Shown piece after piece: positions 43,142 to 51,860 of a stretch of 64,000 bases of DNA (its first letter is position 1; each line of letters opens with the position of its first letter). Source of the DNA: an uncultured Lachnospiraceae bacterium (lineage in GTDB: Bacteria > Bacillota > Clostridia > Lachnospirales > Lachnospiraceae); contig CAMEOT010000012.1 of assembly GCA_945929965.1 (NCBI GenBank), forward strand, positions 17,575 through 81,574, in the 5' to 3' direction. The position numbers and the translations under genes were made by a program. The notes under the pieces were generated by a model. That model did no database searches, had not been told where the DNA came from, and saw only the letters and a list, made by a program, of their open reading frames with translations.

Positions 43142-45238
43142 ATGCGAATACTTTCAGATGCACTGGGATACGTTATGTACTTTTGTTATTACCTGGTACA
43201 TAATTACGGCTTGGCTATTATTCTGTTCACGCTGATCAGTAAGATCGTTCTTTTACCGGTATCGGTATGGGTACAGAAGAATTCCATTAAAATGGTAAAA
43301 ATGCAGCCTGAGATCAACCGGATCAAAGCAAAACATTTCGGTGATGCGGACCGGATCGCAGACGAACAGTCCAAAATATTCAAGAGAGAGAAGTATAACC
43401 CGCTGGCATCTCTGATTCCCCTGGCGGTTCAGATTATTCTGCTGATGGGACTGGTGGAGGTTATCTATCATCCGTTAGATTATCTGCTGCATATGTCTCA
43501 GGATGTGATCACTGCATTTAACGGTCTGGCGATCAGTCTGGCAGGGGTGAATCCGGAGAGCTCTTCCGTTCAGCTTACGGTAGTGGAGATGATCAAGAGC
43601 GGCAAATACGCAGAGCAGTTCGCTGCATTGCAGAGCAATCTTGCCGGTGTGGATATCGCTTCTGTATTACAGCAGGTAGAGAGCATATCTCTGGATTTCT
43701 GCGGTATTAACTTGAGCTGGGTACCATCCGAAGTGGGTGGCATTGATATTATTGTGCCCATTGCAGCGGGAGTATCCGCATGGTTGTTATGTGTGGCGCA
43801 GAATGCGGCCAATGTCATTCAGGCAGAACAGTCTAAACTGAACAAATATGGTATGATGGCATTTTCCGTAGGACTTTCCCTGTATCTGGGCTGGTTTGTT
43901 CCCGCCGGTGTGGCACTGTACTGGATCGCCAGCAATCTGTTTGCAATCTTACAGCAGTATCTGTTAAACTGGGCCATTAATCCAAAAGACTATGTGGATT
44001 ACGAAGCACTGGAGGCCAGCAAACAGGAACTGGATGAATTACAGTCTATCGGAGGCAGGAAAAAGCCTTTTGCGAGAAATCCTTATGCCAAGAGAGAGAA
44101 GAAGGACTTCAAGCGTTTCTTCTCGGTGGTGAATAAGCATCTGGTATTTTATTCCGAGAGCAGTGGTTTCTATAAATATTATCAGGGAATCATTGAATGG
44201 CTGTTAGCCCATACGAATCTGACCATTCATTATATTACCAGTGACCCTGAGGATCAGATCTTCGTACTGGCAGAGAAAGAGAATAAGATCCGTGCCTATT
44301 ATATCGGGGAGAAGAGGCTGATCACTCTGATGATGAAGATGGATGCGGATGTGGTTGTTATGACCATGCCGGATATTGAGAATTTTCATATCAAGCGCAG
44401 TTATGTGAGAAAAGATATTGAATATATCTACATCCCTCATTGTATGGACAGCCTGAATATGACCATGCGTACCGGATCCATGGATCATTACGATACGGTA
44501 TATTGTGTCGGTAAACATCATACCGAGGAGATCCGCAAAACGGAGGAAGCCTACGGTCTGCCACCTAAGAAGCTGATCGACTGGGGATACTGTCTGTTAG
44601 ACCGCATGATCGAAGATTACAAGAAGGCAGACAAGACGCCTCATGAGAAAAAACATATTTTGATCGCCCCCTCCTGGCAGAAGGACAATATTGTGGACAG
44701 TTGTCTCGAAGGTATGCTGGATGATCTGGCAGGTAAGGGCTATGAAGTTGTAGTGCGTCCTCATCCCCAGCAGGTACGTTTACAGCGGGACAAGATGGAC
44801 CGACTGAAAGAGCGTTATGCGAATAACCCGGATATCGAGATCCAGACTGACTTTTCTTCCAACAGCACTGTATTTGAGGCAGATCTGTTAGTGACCGACT
44901 GGTCCGGTATCGCTTATGAGTATGCGTTCACGACGAACAAGCCGGTATTATTCGTGGATACGCCCATGAAGGTCATGAATCCGGAGTATCAGAAGATCGA
45001 CACTGTACCTATCAATATCTGGATGCGGGATGTCATCGGAGACCGTCTGAATCCTGCGAAGACAGAAGAGACTGAAAGTAAGGTCAGAAATCTGCTGGCA
45101 CAAAAAGATGCTTACCATGATAGAATTGAAAAATTCGTGGAAGAGTATGTATACAACCTGGGCAACAGTGCCGAAGTAGGTGCGAAATACATCGTACAGG
45201 CAGTTCAGGAACAGATTAAAAAAGCAAAAGAACAATAA
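43142..45238 (+). CDS. YidC/Oxa1 insertase domain fused to TagB/TagF-like glycerophosphotransferase
   Basis: One 698-residue frame with two unrelated domains. Residues 1-~285 are a YidC/Oxa1 fold: first helix and LISKIVLLPVSVW with the following QPEINRIKAK amphipathic loop, a long insert, and later helices ending WIASNLFAILQQYLLNW. The groove residue that is Arg in standard insertases is Lys34 here. Residues ~320-695 match CDP-glycerol glycerophosphotransferases: YIPHCMDS, APSWQKDN, VVRPHPQQ, FSSNSTVFEADLLVTDWSG and KPVLFVDTP. The domain should use CDP-glycerol or a similar donor at the inner membrane face. It is first in a five-gene operon. I do not know a characterised protein of this design. 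Confidence 0.88.
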   Translation: MRILSDALGYVMYFCYYLVHNYGLAIILFTLISKIVLLPVSVWVQKNSIKMVKMQPEINRIKAKHFGDADRIADEQSKIFKREKYNPLASLIPLAVQIILLMGLVEVIYHPLDYLLHMSQDVITAFNGLAISLAGVNPESSSVQLTVVEMIKSGKYAEQFAALQSNLAGVDIASVLQQVESISLDFCGINLSWVPSEVGGIDIIVPIAAGVSAWLLCVAQNAANVIQAEQSKLNKYGMMAFSVGLSLYLGWFVPAGVALYWIASNLFAILQQYLLNWAINPKDYVDYEALEASKQELDELQSIGGRKKPFARNPYAKREKKDFKRFFSVVNKHLVFYSESSGFYKYYQGIIEWLLAHTNLTIHYITSDPEDQIFVLAEKENKIRAYYIGEKRLITLMMKMDADVVVMTMPDIENFHIKRSYVRKDIEYIYIPHCMDSLNMTMRTGSMDHYDTVYCVGKHHTEEIRKTEEAYGLPPKKLIDWGYCLLDRMIEDYKKADKTPHEKKHILIAPSWQKDNIVDSCLEGMLDDLAGKGYEVVVRPHPQQVRLQRDKMDRLKERYANNPDIEIQTDFSSNSTVFEADLLVTDWSGIAYEYAFTTNKPVLFVDTPMKVMNPEYQKIDTVPINIWMRDVIGDRLNPAKTEETESKVRNLLAQKDAYHDRIEKFVEEYVYNLGNSAEVGAKYIVQAVQEQIKKAKEQ

Positions 45239-45295
45239 TCTGTAAAACAGAAATTACAAATAAATAAAAAGTAAAAGAAAGAGGTAAGTAAAATT

Positions 45296-45577
45296 ATGAA
45301 GAAATTAAGCAAAATCGCACAGGTAACATTTTTCGCAGCAGCATTCGCAGTACTGTTCTCCGGTACGGCAGATGCCTATATCGATCCTTCCGTTATGAAC
45401 TACGCCATTCAGGCAGTAGCGGGAGTCGTTATCGCAGTGGGCGCAGCAGCCGGTATTTACTGGAGAAAGGCAAAAAAGAAGATCGACAAGAGCCTCGGTA
45501 TCGATGAGAACAGAAACAAAGAAGTAGAGTCCGACGATATCATGCTGGATCAGGCACAGGACAAGCGGGACAAGTAA
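45296..45577 (+). CDS. Small exported membrane protein
   Basis: A 93-residue protein with an N-terminal signal sequence (MKKLSKIAQVTFFAAAFAVL, likely cleavage after TADA), a short YIDPSVMNY segment, one transmembrane helix (IQAVAGVVIAVGAAAGIYW) and a charged cytoplasmic tail (RKAKKKIDK...). It lies between the YidC-GT fusion and the first LtaS-like enzyme, 57 and 19 bp away, so it is surely part of the operon. I recall similar small proteins beside sulfatase-like genes in related bacteria, but no function is known. It may be a partner or scaffold of the enzymes. Confidence 0.78.
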   Translation: MKKLSKIAQVTFFAAAFAVLFSGTADAYIDPSVMNYAIQAVAGVVIAVGAAAGIYWRKAKKKIDKSLGIDENRNKEVESDDIMLDQAQDKRDK

Positions 45578-45596
45578 GCAGGAGAAATACTTAGAA

Positions 45597-47261
45597 ATGA
45601 ACAAACGGGATAAGAAACAATTACTGCCGGGAATCGTGATAGCTATTGCTATCGCATTTCTGGTATTCCTGTATGCACCAGTGGATCTGTACTGCAGCAA
45701 TATATCGGAATTCTGGTTTGATTTCGGGATATTAATCAGGGCATCACTGGGGTTATTTTTGATTAGCGCTGTCATATTGTCTCTGGCCTATGTATGCTTA
45801 TGGCTCATTCATCCGGTTTTATACCGCATAGGATTAACCGGGGGATTTTTGGGACTGCTTTGTACTTACATTCAGGGCAATTTTCTCGTAAAGAATCTGC
45901 CACCTTTGGATGGAACATCGATTCAGTGGGAAGAGTATACGGTACTTCGGACGGAGGACTTTGTCCTCTGGGGTATCGGATTGATCGTTGCCGTATTGAT
46001 GTACATTTTCCTGAAAAAGGATATGCTGTCTAAAACGGTTATGTATTTAAGCGGTGGATTGACATTGATGTTGTTGATCACAGCAGTCAGTGTCGTGTTT
46101 ACCAGTGGAGCGTTACAGGAGAAAGTACATTATCAGTATGGTGCGGACAAAGAATTCGTGATGTCGGAAGATCAAAATTTTGTCATTCTTCTGTTGGATA
46201 CTGTGGATTCCAGAACCGTTACGGAGCTGCTGACAGATCACCCCGAATATAATGAGACATTCCGGGATTTTACCTATTTTGAGAACACAGTGGGGGCATA
46301 TTCCTGTACTGAGAGATCTGTACCGTATATCCTGTCCGGAGAATGGTATGAAAATGATGAACCATTTGATGATTATATGAAACGAATGTATCAGGTGTCG
46401 CCGTTGTTTAACACATTACAGGAACGGGGATACAATATGGAGCTTTACGATTCCGAACTTTATATGGATGATGATGTAGCTGCCATGTTTAGCAATATTC
46501 ACAGAGTGGATCTGAAACTGAGTTCTTACACTGGGTTTGCCAAACCGTTACTGAAATTGATTGGTTTCCGCTATGCACCGTTTGAACTGAAGAAAAAATG
46601 TACGTTTAAGACAGCTGCATTTGCGGAACTGATTACGGTAGAAAACATCAGTGAGAAAATCAGTAGCAGTGAACTGGATCATATATTCAAGGGACAGTTG
46701 GATACTGCGGGCATTACTACAGAGGATTCCTCTAAAAAGTTTAAATTTATTCATTTGAATGGAGCACATGTACCGTACATTTATGATAAGGAAATGAATA
46801 TTATAAATGAATGGGACGGAACTTATGAGCAGAGTACTCAGGCAACCCTGTTCGGAGCAATGGATTATGTAGAACAATTGCGAGAAAGTGGCGCTTATGA
46901 CAATACCACTATTATTGTAATGTCAGATCATGGATTTAACGGAAGCCTTGCGCAAAGTGGAGATGCTACCTGGATGAGGCAGTGTGCAATGCTTCTGGTC
47001 AAGGGAAGAAATGAACATCATGACACTATGCAGATTTCACAGGCACCTATAAGTTTTGAAGATTTGCAGGAAGCTTATGTAAGATTGCTGGATGGACAAC
47101 AGAGCGATTCTGTCTTTGACTGGAAGGAAGGCGATGTGAGAGAACGTCGTTTCTTAAGGTATTCTTTCCTGGATGATAGTCATATGCAGGAGTATATGCA
47201 GACCGGATATGCCTCCGATATGGATACGATGATTCTGACCGGAAGAGAATATAATCGTTAA
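45597..47261 (+). CDS. LtaS-like membrane phosphotransferase/sulfatase, paralogue 1
   Basis: A 554-residue protein with five N-terminal transmembrane helices (to ~170) and an extracellular alkaline-phosphatase/sulfatase-superfamily domain, the layout of lipoteichoic acid synthase. Metal and catalytic residues that align with the family are Asp201 in LLLDTVDSR, nucleophile candidate Thr238 in YSCTERSVPY, His391 in LNGAHVPYIYD, and Asp444-His445 in VMSDHGFNG. It probably transfers or removes phosphoglycerol-type groups outside the cell, but could be a phosphatase or sulfatase. The next two genes are paralogues. Confidence 0.85.
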   Translation: MNKRDKKQLLPGIVIAIAIAFLVFLYAPVDLYCSNISEFWFDFGILIRASLGLFLISAVILSLAYVCLWLIHPVLYRIGLTGGFLGLLCTYIQGNFLVKNLPPLDGTSIQWEEYTVLRTEDFVLWGIGLIVAVLMYIFLKKDMLSKTVMYLSGGLTLMLLITAVSVVFTSGALQEKVHYQYGADKEFVMSEDQNFVILLLDTVDSRTVTELLTDHPEYNETFRDFTYFENTVGAYSCTERSVPYILSGEWYENDEPFDDYMKRMYQVSPLFNTLQERGYNMELYDSELYMDDDVAAMFSNIHRVDLKLSSYTGFAKPLLKLIGFRYAPFELKKKCTFKTAAFAELITVENISEKISSSELDHIFKGQLDTAGITTEDSSKKFKFIHLNGAHVPYIYDKEMNIINEWDGTYEQSTQATLFGAMDYVEQLRESGAYDNTTIIVMSDHGFNGSLAQSGDATWMRQCAMLLVKGRNEHHDTMQISQAPISFEDLQEAYVRLLDGQQSDSVFDWKEGDVRERRFLRYSFLDDSHMQEYMQTGYASDMDTMILTGREYNR

Positions 47262-47298
47262 AAATCATTGGAAAAACAGTATAATAGGGAGAACTGGT

Positions 47299-48981
47299 GT
47301 GAGTAAAAGTAACATTAAGAAAAAAATAGCAGGCGGACAGCTGTTGCCGGGGGTATTTGTATCCCTGGCAATCAGCTTTTTGATTTTTCTGTATGCGCCG
47401 ATAGATCTGTACTGTGCAAATGTTTCTGAATTTTGGTTCGACTTCTCCACATTGCTTCTCACAGCTTTTGGAATGTTTGCTGTCTGCTTTGCTGTGCTTT
47501 TCGTGGTATACTTGATTGCTTTGCTGATCCATCCGTATGTTTACCGGATCGTATTGGCGGGAGGACTGGTTCTTTTTATCTGTACTTATGTCCAGGGCAA
47601 CTTTATGATCGATCGTCTGCCGACGTTGGATGGCACTTCCATCTGGTGGGGAAAATATGACATCCTTCGTAAGGATACATTGATTCTGTGGGCAGTGGTG
47701 TCGACTGTTGTACTTGTTGCAATGATCGTGTTGAAAAGACAGAAATTTATCAATGTGGTTATGTTTGTCAGCGGTTGTATGACATTAATGCTTTTGGTTA
47801 CTGCGTGCAGCACTGTGTTGACCAGCGGAGCACTGCAGTCCAAACTTCATCTGCATGTCAGTGTGGAAGAGGAATTTGAACTGTCACAGAATGAGAATTT
47901 TGTAATTTTGGTGTTGGACACTGCGGATTCCAGGGAGTTTTCCGCTCTCTTGGAGGAACACCCGGAGTATCGGGATGTCTTTGCTGATTTTACTTATTTT
48001 GAAAATAACACGGGAACTTATACCAGCACGCTGAATGCCATCCCCTTTATTTTATCAGGAGAATGGTATGAGAATGAGGGCTCGTTTCAAGAGTATCTGG
48101 ATGGAGTCTACAGAGAAGCACCTCTGTGGAATGAACTGGAGAGCAGAGACTATCAGATAAATCTTTATGAAGATGATATTCGTGCGCAGGACAGTTCCAT
48201 TGTGGATAATTTTGATAATGTTTATTTTACGAAGGTTCGTCCCAGCTCGTATCTGGAACTGGCAAAGCAGGAACTGAAATTAGTCGGTTTCCGTTATGCA
48301 CCTTATGATTTGAAACGGTATTGTGTTATCAAAGAGGTGTATTTTAATGAACTCAGGGTATCTTATCCGGATGGTTCTGATGCCAAAGCCTTTACGGCGG
48401 ATAATACAGCATTTAAGGAAGATCTGGCAACGCAGGGAGTGAGCATGGATCTTACGGGAAAGCAATTCCGTTTCATTCATCTGAATGGGGCGCATGCACC
48501 GTTTATCTATGACAAGGATGCTAATATCATAGGTGTGGAGCATGGATCCTATCGTCAGAGCATGGAGGCATCCATCACACTGGCGGCAAATTATATTCAG
48601 GCACTGAAAGACAGCGGTGCTTATGATAATACGGCGCTGATCGTCATGGCGGATCATGGATATAACGGAATTGGTGAAAAAGAAGAAGACTTTTTAAGAC
48701 AGGCAGCATTGCTGTTGGTCAAAGGAAGAGCGGAACATCATGATACCATGCAGACATCGGAAGCTCCTGTCAGTTATGAAGATCTGCAGTCGGCGTATGT
48801 ACGGCTGCTGGATGGGGCACAGAGCGATGCCGTGTTTGATTGGAAAGAGGGAGATGTCAGAGAACGAAGATTCCTGGAATATGCTCCCGGCAGTGAAAAG
48901 TGCATGACAGAATATATACAGACAGGTCACGCGCAGGATATGACAACCATGGTGCCTACGGGAAGAGTTTTCACCAGATAG
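47299..48981 (+). CDS. LtaS-like membrane phosphotransferase/sulfatase, paralogue 2
   Basis: A 560-residue paralogue of its two neighbours with the same five helices and extracellular domain. Conserved are LVLDTADSR, LNGAHAPFIYD and VMADHGYNG. Around the nucleophile the sequence is YTSTLNAIPF: the Thr is kept but the following Glu/Lys-Arg-Ser of the paralogues is replaced by Leu-Asn-Ala, so specificity may differ. The start codon is GTG at 47299 with AGGGAGA upstream. The C-terminal segment (VFDWKEGDVRERRF, then TGHAQDMTTMVPTGR) is common to the set and resembles no other family I know. Confidence 0.85.
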   Translation: MSKSNIKKKIAGGQLLPGVFVSLAISFLIFLYAPIDLYCANVSEFWFDFSTLLLTAFGMFAVCFAVLFVVYLIALLIHPYVYRIVLAGGLVLFICTYVQGNFMIDRLPTLDGTSIWWGKYDILRKDTLILWAVVSTVVLVAMIVLKRQKFINVVMFVSGCMTLMLLVTACSTVLTSGALQSKLHLHVSVEEEFELSQNENFVILVLDTADSREFSALLEEHPEYRDVFADFTYFENNTGTYTSTLNAIPFILSGEWYENEGSFQEYLDGVYREAPLWNELESRDYQINLYEDDIRAQDSSIVDNFDNVYFTKVRPSSYLELAKQELKLVGFRYAPYDLKRYCVIKEVYFNELRVSYPDGSDAKAFTADNTAFKEDLATQGVSMDLTGKQFRFIHLNGAHAPFIYDKDANIIGVEHGSYRQSMEASITLAANYIQALKDSGAYDNTALIVMADHGYNGIGEKEEDFLRQAALLLVKGRAEHHDTMQTSEAPVSYEDLQSAYVRLLDGAQSDAVFDWKEGDVRERRFLEYAPGSEKCMTEYIQTGHAQDMTTMVPTGRVFTR

Positions 48982-48999
48982 AAAGAGGAAAGAAAAGGC

Positions 49000-50661
49000 A
49001 TGAAAAGCAAAAAAATAAAGAAACAGCAATTGCTTCCCGGTATTTTTATATCCCTGGCGATTAGTTTTATTTTATTTATATATGCCCCTGTGGAATTGTA
49101 TTGCAGTAATCTGGATGAATTTTGGTTTGACTTTGGCGTGTTGATGCGTCTGGCACTATCTATGTTTGCAATCAGTATGATCCTGATGACTTTAGGATAT
49201 GTGATTCTGCTGCTGATTCATCCCGTGGTGTATCGGCTGGGACTGGCGGCAGGGCTTCTTTTGCTAGTCTGCACGTATGTACAGGGGAATTTCCTGATAA
49301 CGAATCTGCCTCCTCTGGACGGCACGAATATTAACTGGAACGATTATCTGTTCCTCAGAAGGGAATCACTGCTTCTGTGGGGGATAGTCGCGGTAATCGT
49401 GGTAATGCTTCTGATTTTCCTGAAGGGCAGAATGTTTGAAAATGTTCTTATGTTTATCAGCGGATGTATGACGTTAATGCTTGTGGTGACAGGAGTCAGC
49501 ATCGTAGTTACGAACCCTCCCGAAAAAGAGTCCACACAACTGTATGTGACACAGAAAGATGAATTTACGATGTCACAAAAGGAGAACTTTGTGATCCTGG
49601 TGTTGGACAGTTTTGATTCCAGAGAATTTACGGAACTGCTTTCAGAGCATCCGGAATATCGGGAGACTTTTGCGGATTTTACTTATTTTGAAAATATGAC
49701 GGCGGCATATTCCTGCACCAAGAGATCTATACCGTTTATCCTGGGTGGAGACTGGTATGAGAATCAGGGATCTTTTACAGAGTATATGAACGGCGTATAT
49801 TCCGGTTCTCCGTTATTTACTGCATTGAAGGAACGGGGATATCAGATAGATCTGTATGAGGACGAACTTTACACACGGGATGAAAATGCACTTTCCGATT
49901 TTGATAATATCATTATTGCCAATTACTATGTGAATTCCTGGATAAGACTGGCAAAGCAGGAACTGAAATTAGTAGGATTTCGATATGCACCTTTTGATCT
50001 GAAGAGATTCTGCATGACCAAAAAATCCGGATTTGATGAAGAGATTCTGGTGGATTGCGGCTATAAAGGATTTAATTCCGAGAATTATTACTTCAAAGGA
50101 GATCTGGAAGACAATGAAATTGTCATGGATGATACGCAGAAACGCTTTAAATTCATCCATCTGGTGGGAGCGCATACACCGTTTATATACGATTCAGACT
50201 GTAATATCATTGATATGAAAGACGGAACCTATGAACAGAATGCGGAAGCGTCTATCACCCTGGCAGCCATGTATATTGGTGCATTAAAAAAGAGCGGTGC
50301 CTATGATGATACTGCACTGATCATCATGGCGGATCATGGTTATAACGGTGATTATACAAGTGAATATGAATTTATGAGACAGGCTGCTCTGTTCCTGGTA
50401 AAAGGCAGAGGGGAAACCCATGATACCATGCAGACATCGCAGATTCCTGTTGCTTATGAGGATCTGCCCGGAGCTTATGAGAGACTGATGGATGGAGAGA
50501 GGAGCAATGGGATCTTTGACTGGCAGGAAAATGACAGCAGAGAACGACGGTTCCTGTATTACGATTTTAACAAAGAAGATATCATGATAGAATATATACA
50601 GACAGGTCACGCGCAGGATATGACCACCATGGTGCCTACGGGCAGGGAGTTTAATCGATAA
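49000..50661 (+). CDS. LtaS-like membrane phosphotransferase/sulfatase, paralogue 3
   Basis: A 553-residue third paralogue. Five helices, then LVLDSFDSR, YSCTKRSIPF (nucleophile Thr as in paralogue 1), LVGAHTPFIYD and IMADHGYNG. It is closest to paralogue 2 at its C-terminus (EYIQTGHAQDMTTMVP shared almost to the base with paralogue 2, suggesting recent duplication or gene conversion there). GAAAGAGGAAAG precedes the ATG. Its 3' end overlaps the convergent signal peptidase gene by 11 bp, and I find no terminator between them. Confidence 0.85.
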   Translation: MKSKKIKKQQLLPGIFISLAISFILFIYAPVELYCSNLDEFWFDFGVLMRLALSMFAISMILMTLGYVILLLIHPVVYRLGLAAGLLLLVCTYVQGNFLITNLPPLDGTNINWNDYLFLRRESLLLWGIVAVIVVMLLIFLKGRMFENVLMFISGCMTLMLVVTGVSIVVTNPPEKESTQLYVTQKDEFTMSQKENFVILVLDSFDSREFTELLSEHPEYRETFADFTYFENMTAAYSCTKRSIPFILGGDWYENQGSFTEYMNGVYSGSPLFTALKERGYQIDLYEDELYTRDENALSDFDNIIIANYYVNSWIRLAKQELKLVGFRYAPFDLKRFCMTKKSGFDEEILVDCGYKGFNSENYYFKGDLEDNEIVMDDTQKRFKFIHLVGAHTPFIYDSDCNIIDMKDGTYEQNAEASITLAAMYIGALKKSGAYDDTALIIMADHGYNGDYTSEYEFMRQAALFLVKGRGETHDTMQTSQIPVAYEDLPGAYERLMDGERSNGIFDWQENDSRERRFLYYDFNKEDIMIEYIQTGHAQDMTTMVPTGREFNR

Positions 50662-51130
50662 CTTTCCCTATAATATGATCGGAAAGGATGATTCCCACCT
50701 CGTCGAACCGGCTGTCAATGCTTGCATTGCGGTTGTCACCGAGGACGAAGTATTCTCCGGCGCCCAGTGTGATGGGGGAGGCGGCATTGCCGGCATCTTT
50801 CATAGCGGGCAGATGATACGGATTCTCTTCCAAAACAGCATTGACATAGAGGAGGCCATCGATGATCTGTACCGTATCTCCGGGCAGGGCAACGATCCGT
50901 TTTACGATATCACGGTGGAGATTCTTACTGCGGATAATGACGATATCGTCTCTGTCAAGACAGTCGGGAAGCCCCCATTTTTGAAGGAGAACCGGCTGAC
51001 CGGAAGTATAAGTCGGTGCCATGGAATCTCCGGACACAAAATAGAGCTGCACCACATAAGCGGACAGCAGCCGCACGGAGAGACCTAAGAGTAACAAGGA
51101 TATAACAAAGGATAATATTCTGCGATTCAT
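50651..51130 (-). CDS. lepB: Signal peptidase I
   Basis: A 159-residue type I signal peptidase of the short Gram-positive kind with one N-terminal membrane anchor. Catalytic Ser36 is in VSGDSMAPT, general base Lys77 in IVKRIVALPGD, and the late motif FVLGDNRNASIDSR is present. It removes signal peptides outside the membrane, and could process the small exported protein at 45296 among many others. Minus-strand AAAGGTT lies upstream of the ATG at 51130. It is convergent with paralogue 3 (11-bp overlap) and divergent from the flavoprotein gene. Confidence 0.95.
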   Translation of the reverse strand: MNRRILSFVISLLLLGLSVRLLSAYVVQLYFVSGDSMAPTYTSGQPVLLQKWGLPDCLDRDDIVIIRSKNLHRDIVKRIVALPGDTVQIIDGLLYVNAVLEENPYHLPAMKDAGNAASPITLGAGEYFVLGDNRNASIDSRFDEVGIILSDHIIGKVID

Positions 51131-51201
51131 AAGAGATAACCTTTCTGAAAATAATCATCAGAAAAATCATAACATATTTTGAGAAAAAGAGGTAGAGAAC
51201 A

Positions 51202-51822
51202 ATGAAAGTATTACTGGTGAACGGAAGCGGACATGCGAAGGGATGCACCTATACCGCACTGGAAGAGGTGGCGGGTGCATTGGAGAAGAACGGTATCGAG
51301 ACAGAGATCATTCAGGTAGGCGTAGAGCCCATCGCCGGATGCATCGGCTGTGGTGCCTGCTTAAAGACCGGAAAATGCTTCCGTGAGGACGGCGTCAATG
51401 AATTTGTAGAAAAAGCGAAGACCGCAGATGGATTCGTGTTCGGATCTCCCGTGCATTATGCATCGGCATCCGGTATGATCACTTCTTTCTTAGACCGGGC
51501 TTTTTACGGTAAGAGCGCACTTTTCCAGGGCAAGCCCGGCGCCTGCGTTGTCAGCTGCAGACGTGGCGGAGCCTCCGCAGCCTTCGATCAGTTGAACAAA
51601 TACTTTACCATTAACTGTATGCCGGTGGTATCCAGCCAGTACTGGAACCAGGTACACGGCAATACCCCCGAAGAGGTAAAACAGGATCTGGAAGGTATGC
51701 AGACCATGCGTACCCTGGGAAATAATATGGCGTGGCTGTTAAAATGTATTGAAGCAGGCAGAGCTGCCGGTGTGAACTTCCCGGAGAGAGAACCGGCGCA
51801 GAAGACCAACTTTATCCGATAA
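51202..51822 (+). CDS. Flavodoxin-like NAD(P)H-dependent oxidoreductase
   Basis: A 206-residue flavodoxin-fold protein, of the NADPH-dependent FMN reductase type. The FMN phosphate loop is NGSGHAKGCTYTAL. A Cys-rich segment CIGCGACLKTGKC (residues ~50-62) is typical of the iron-sulfur-flavoprotein-like branch, though the tight four-cysteine spacing of true iron-sulfur flavoproteins should be checked. GSPVHYASASG is the second FMN loop. Substrate unknown. AAAGAGGTAGAG precedes the ATG. It may share a transcript with rnhA, 38 bp downstream. Confidence 0.88.
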   Translation: MKVLLVNGSGHAKGCTYTALEEVAGALEKNGIETEIIQVGVEPIAGCIGCGACLKTGKCFREDGVNEFVEKAKTADGFVFGSPVHYASASGMITSFLDRAFYGKSALFQGKPGACVVSCRRGGASAAFDQLNKYFTINCMPVVSSQYWNQVHGNTPEEVKQDLEGMQTMRTLGNNMAWLLKCIEAGRAAGVNFPEREPAQKTNFIR

Positions 51823-51860
51823 ATACGACAGACCGGACAAAAAAGGAGACAGACGAAACT

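Noticed and set aside
45597..50661. True sulfatases needing formylglycine
   Set aside because: The CxPxR maturation motif is absent; Thr stands at the nucleophile position and the five-TM layout is that of LtaS.
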